A stretch of 6,262 nt of DNA from a bacterium (GTDB lineage Bacteria; JACRDZ01; JAJRWM01), in NCBI GenBank assembly GCA_024276815.1, contig JAJRWM010000059.1, forward strand, positions 1-6,262. Reading direction: 5' to 3'. Shown one piece after another: positions 6,143 to 6,262 of the stretch. A program made the translations under genes and the position numbers. A model generated the notes under the pieces. That model was not told where the DNA came from. It did not search any database and saw nothing but the letters and a program-made list of their open reading frames with translations. Position 1 is the first letter of the stretch. Each line of letters begins with the position of its first letter.

Positions 6143-6262
6143 CAGATTAGTTTGCCGATTTTGACAGTCGAGAGAATCGTTTCAGCGCAACGTTCCAAAT
6201 TTTCGACGGCTGTTTTCAGGGCTTCCTTTAAAGGTTTCGGCTCCGAGTACAGGGAATACAAA
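6142..6262 (-). CDS. Unidentified protein, C-terminal 39 residues (partial)
   Basis: The frame read leftwards from 6261 is open to a TGA at 6144-6142. It encodes an amphipathic, probably helical tail (for example LKEALKTAVENLERCAETIL) ending in TVKIGKLI. The other two frames on this strand are less protein-like, and one is stopped at the TGC GCT GAA region. The strong terminator directly on the stop codon shows that this is a true gene end. Nothing in these residues identifies a family; the start lies beyond the window. Confidence 0.65.
   Translation of the reverse strand, partial: LYSLYSEPKPLKEALKTAVENLERCAETILSTVKIGKLI

Overview
The window (about 50% GC by eye) is bacterial chromosome with two gene blocks meeting tail to tail. 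The organism looks like a diderm (Gram-negative-type envelope): it carries an Mla/MCE-type lipid-transport ATPase and substrate-binding protein, and a secreted protein with a CsgG/FlgO/TolB-N-like domain. It also encodes DisA, the diadenylate cyclase best known from Firmicutes and Actinobacteria. A diderm with DisA fits several lineages (Deltaproteobacteria in the broad sense, or FCB-related candidate phyla), but the sequence alone does not settle which.

Plus-strand block (about 80-4552): an MlaF-like ABC ATPase, an MlaD-like MCE protein with a long helical tail, RadA, and DisA. The gaps between genes are 2, 1 and 4 bases, so the four genes are probably one transcription unit. No MlaE-type permease is identifiable; it would have to lie upstream of base 1 or elsewhere. 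MlaF and MlaD would act in lipid movement at the inner membrane. RadA (recombination branch migration) and DisA (c-di-AMP synthase that senses branched DNA) form the classic radA-disA pair.

Minus-strand block (6262 down to 4593): the last 39 codons of an unrecognised gene end in a clean intrinsic terminator that shares one base with the stop codon. A strongly folded non-coding element of about 100 bases follows (6016-6118). Next come a second inverted repeat and a near-consensus sigma-70 promoter (TTGACA, 17 bases, TACAAT), which drives a 443-residue exported protein. That protein has a CsgG/FlgO-like N-terminal domain, an acidic proline-rich linker, two hydrophobic segments and a C-terminal end resembling an outer-membrane beta-signal.

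The most interesting features are the 43-residue periodic repeat in the MCE protein tail, the coupling of MCE transport genes to radA-disA, and the folded intergenic element. No CRISPR array, transposase, phage gene, rRNA or tRNA was seen.
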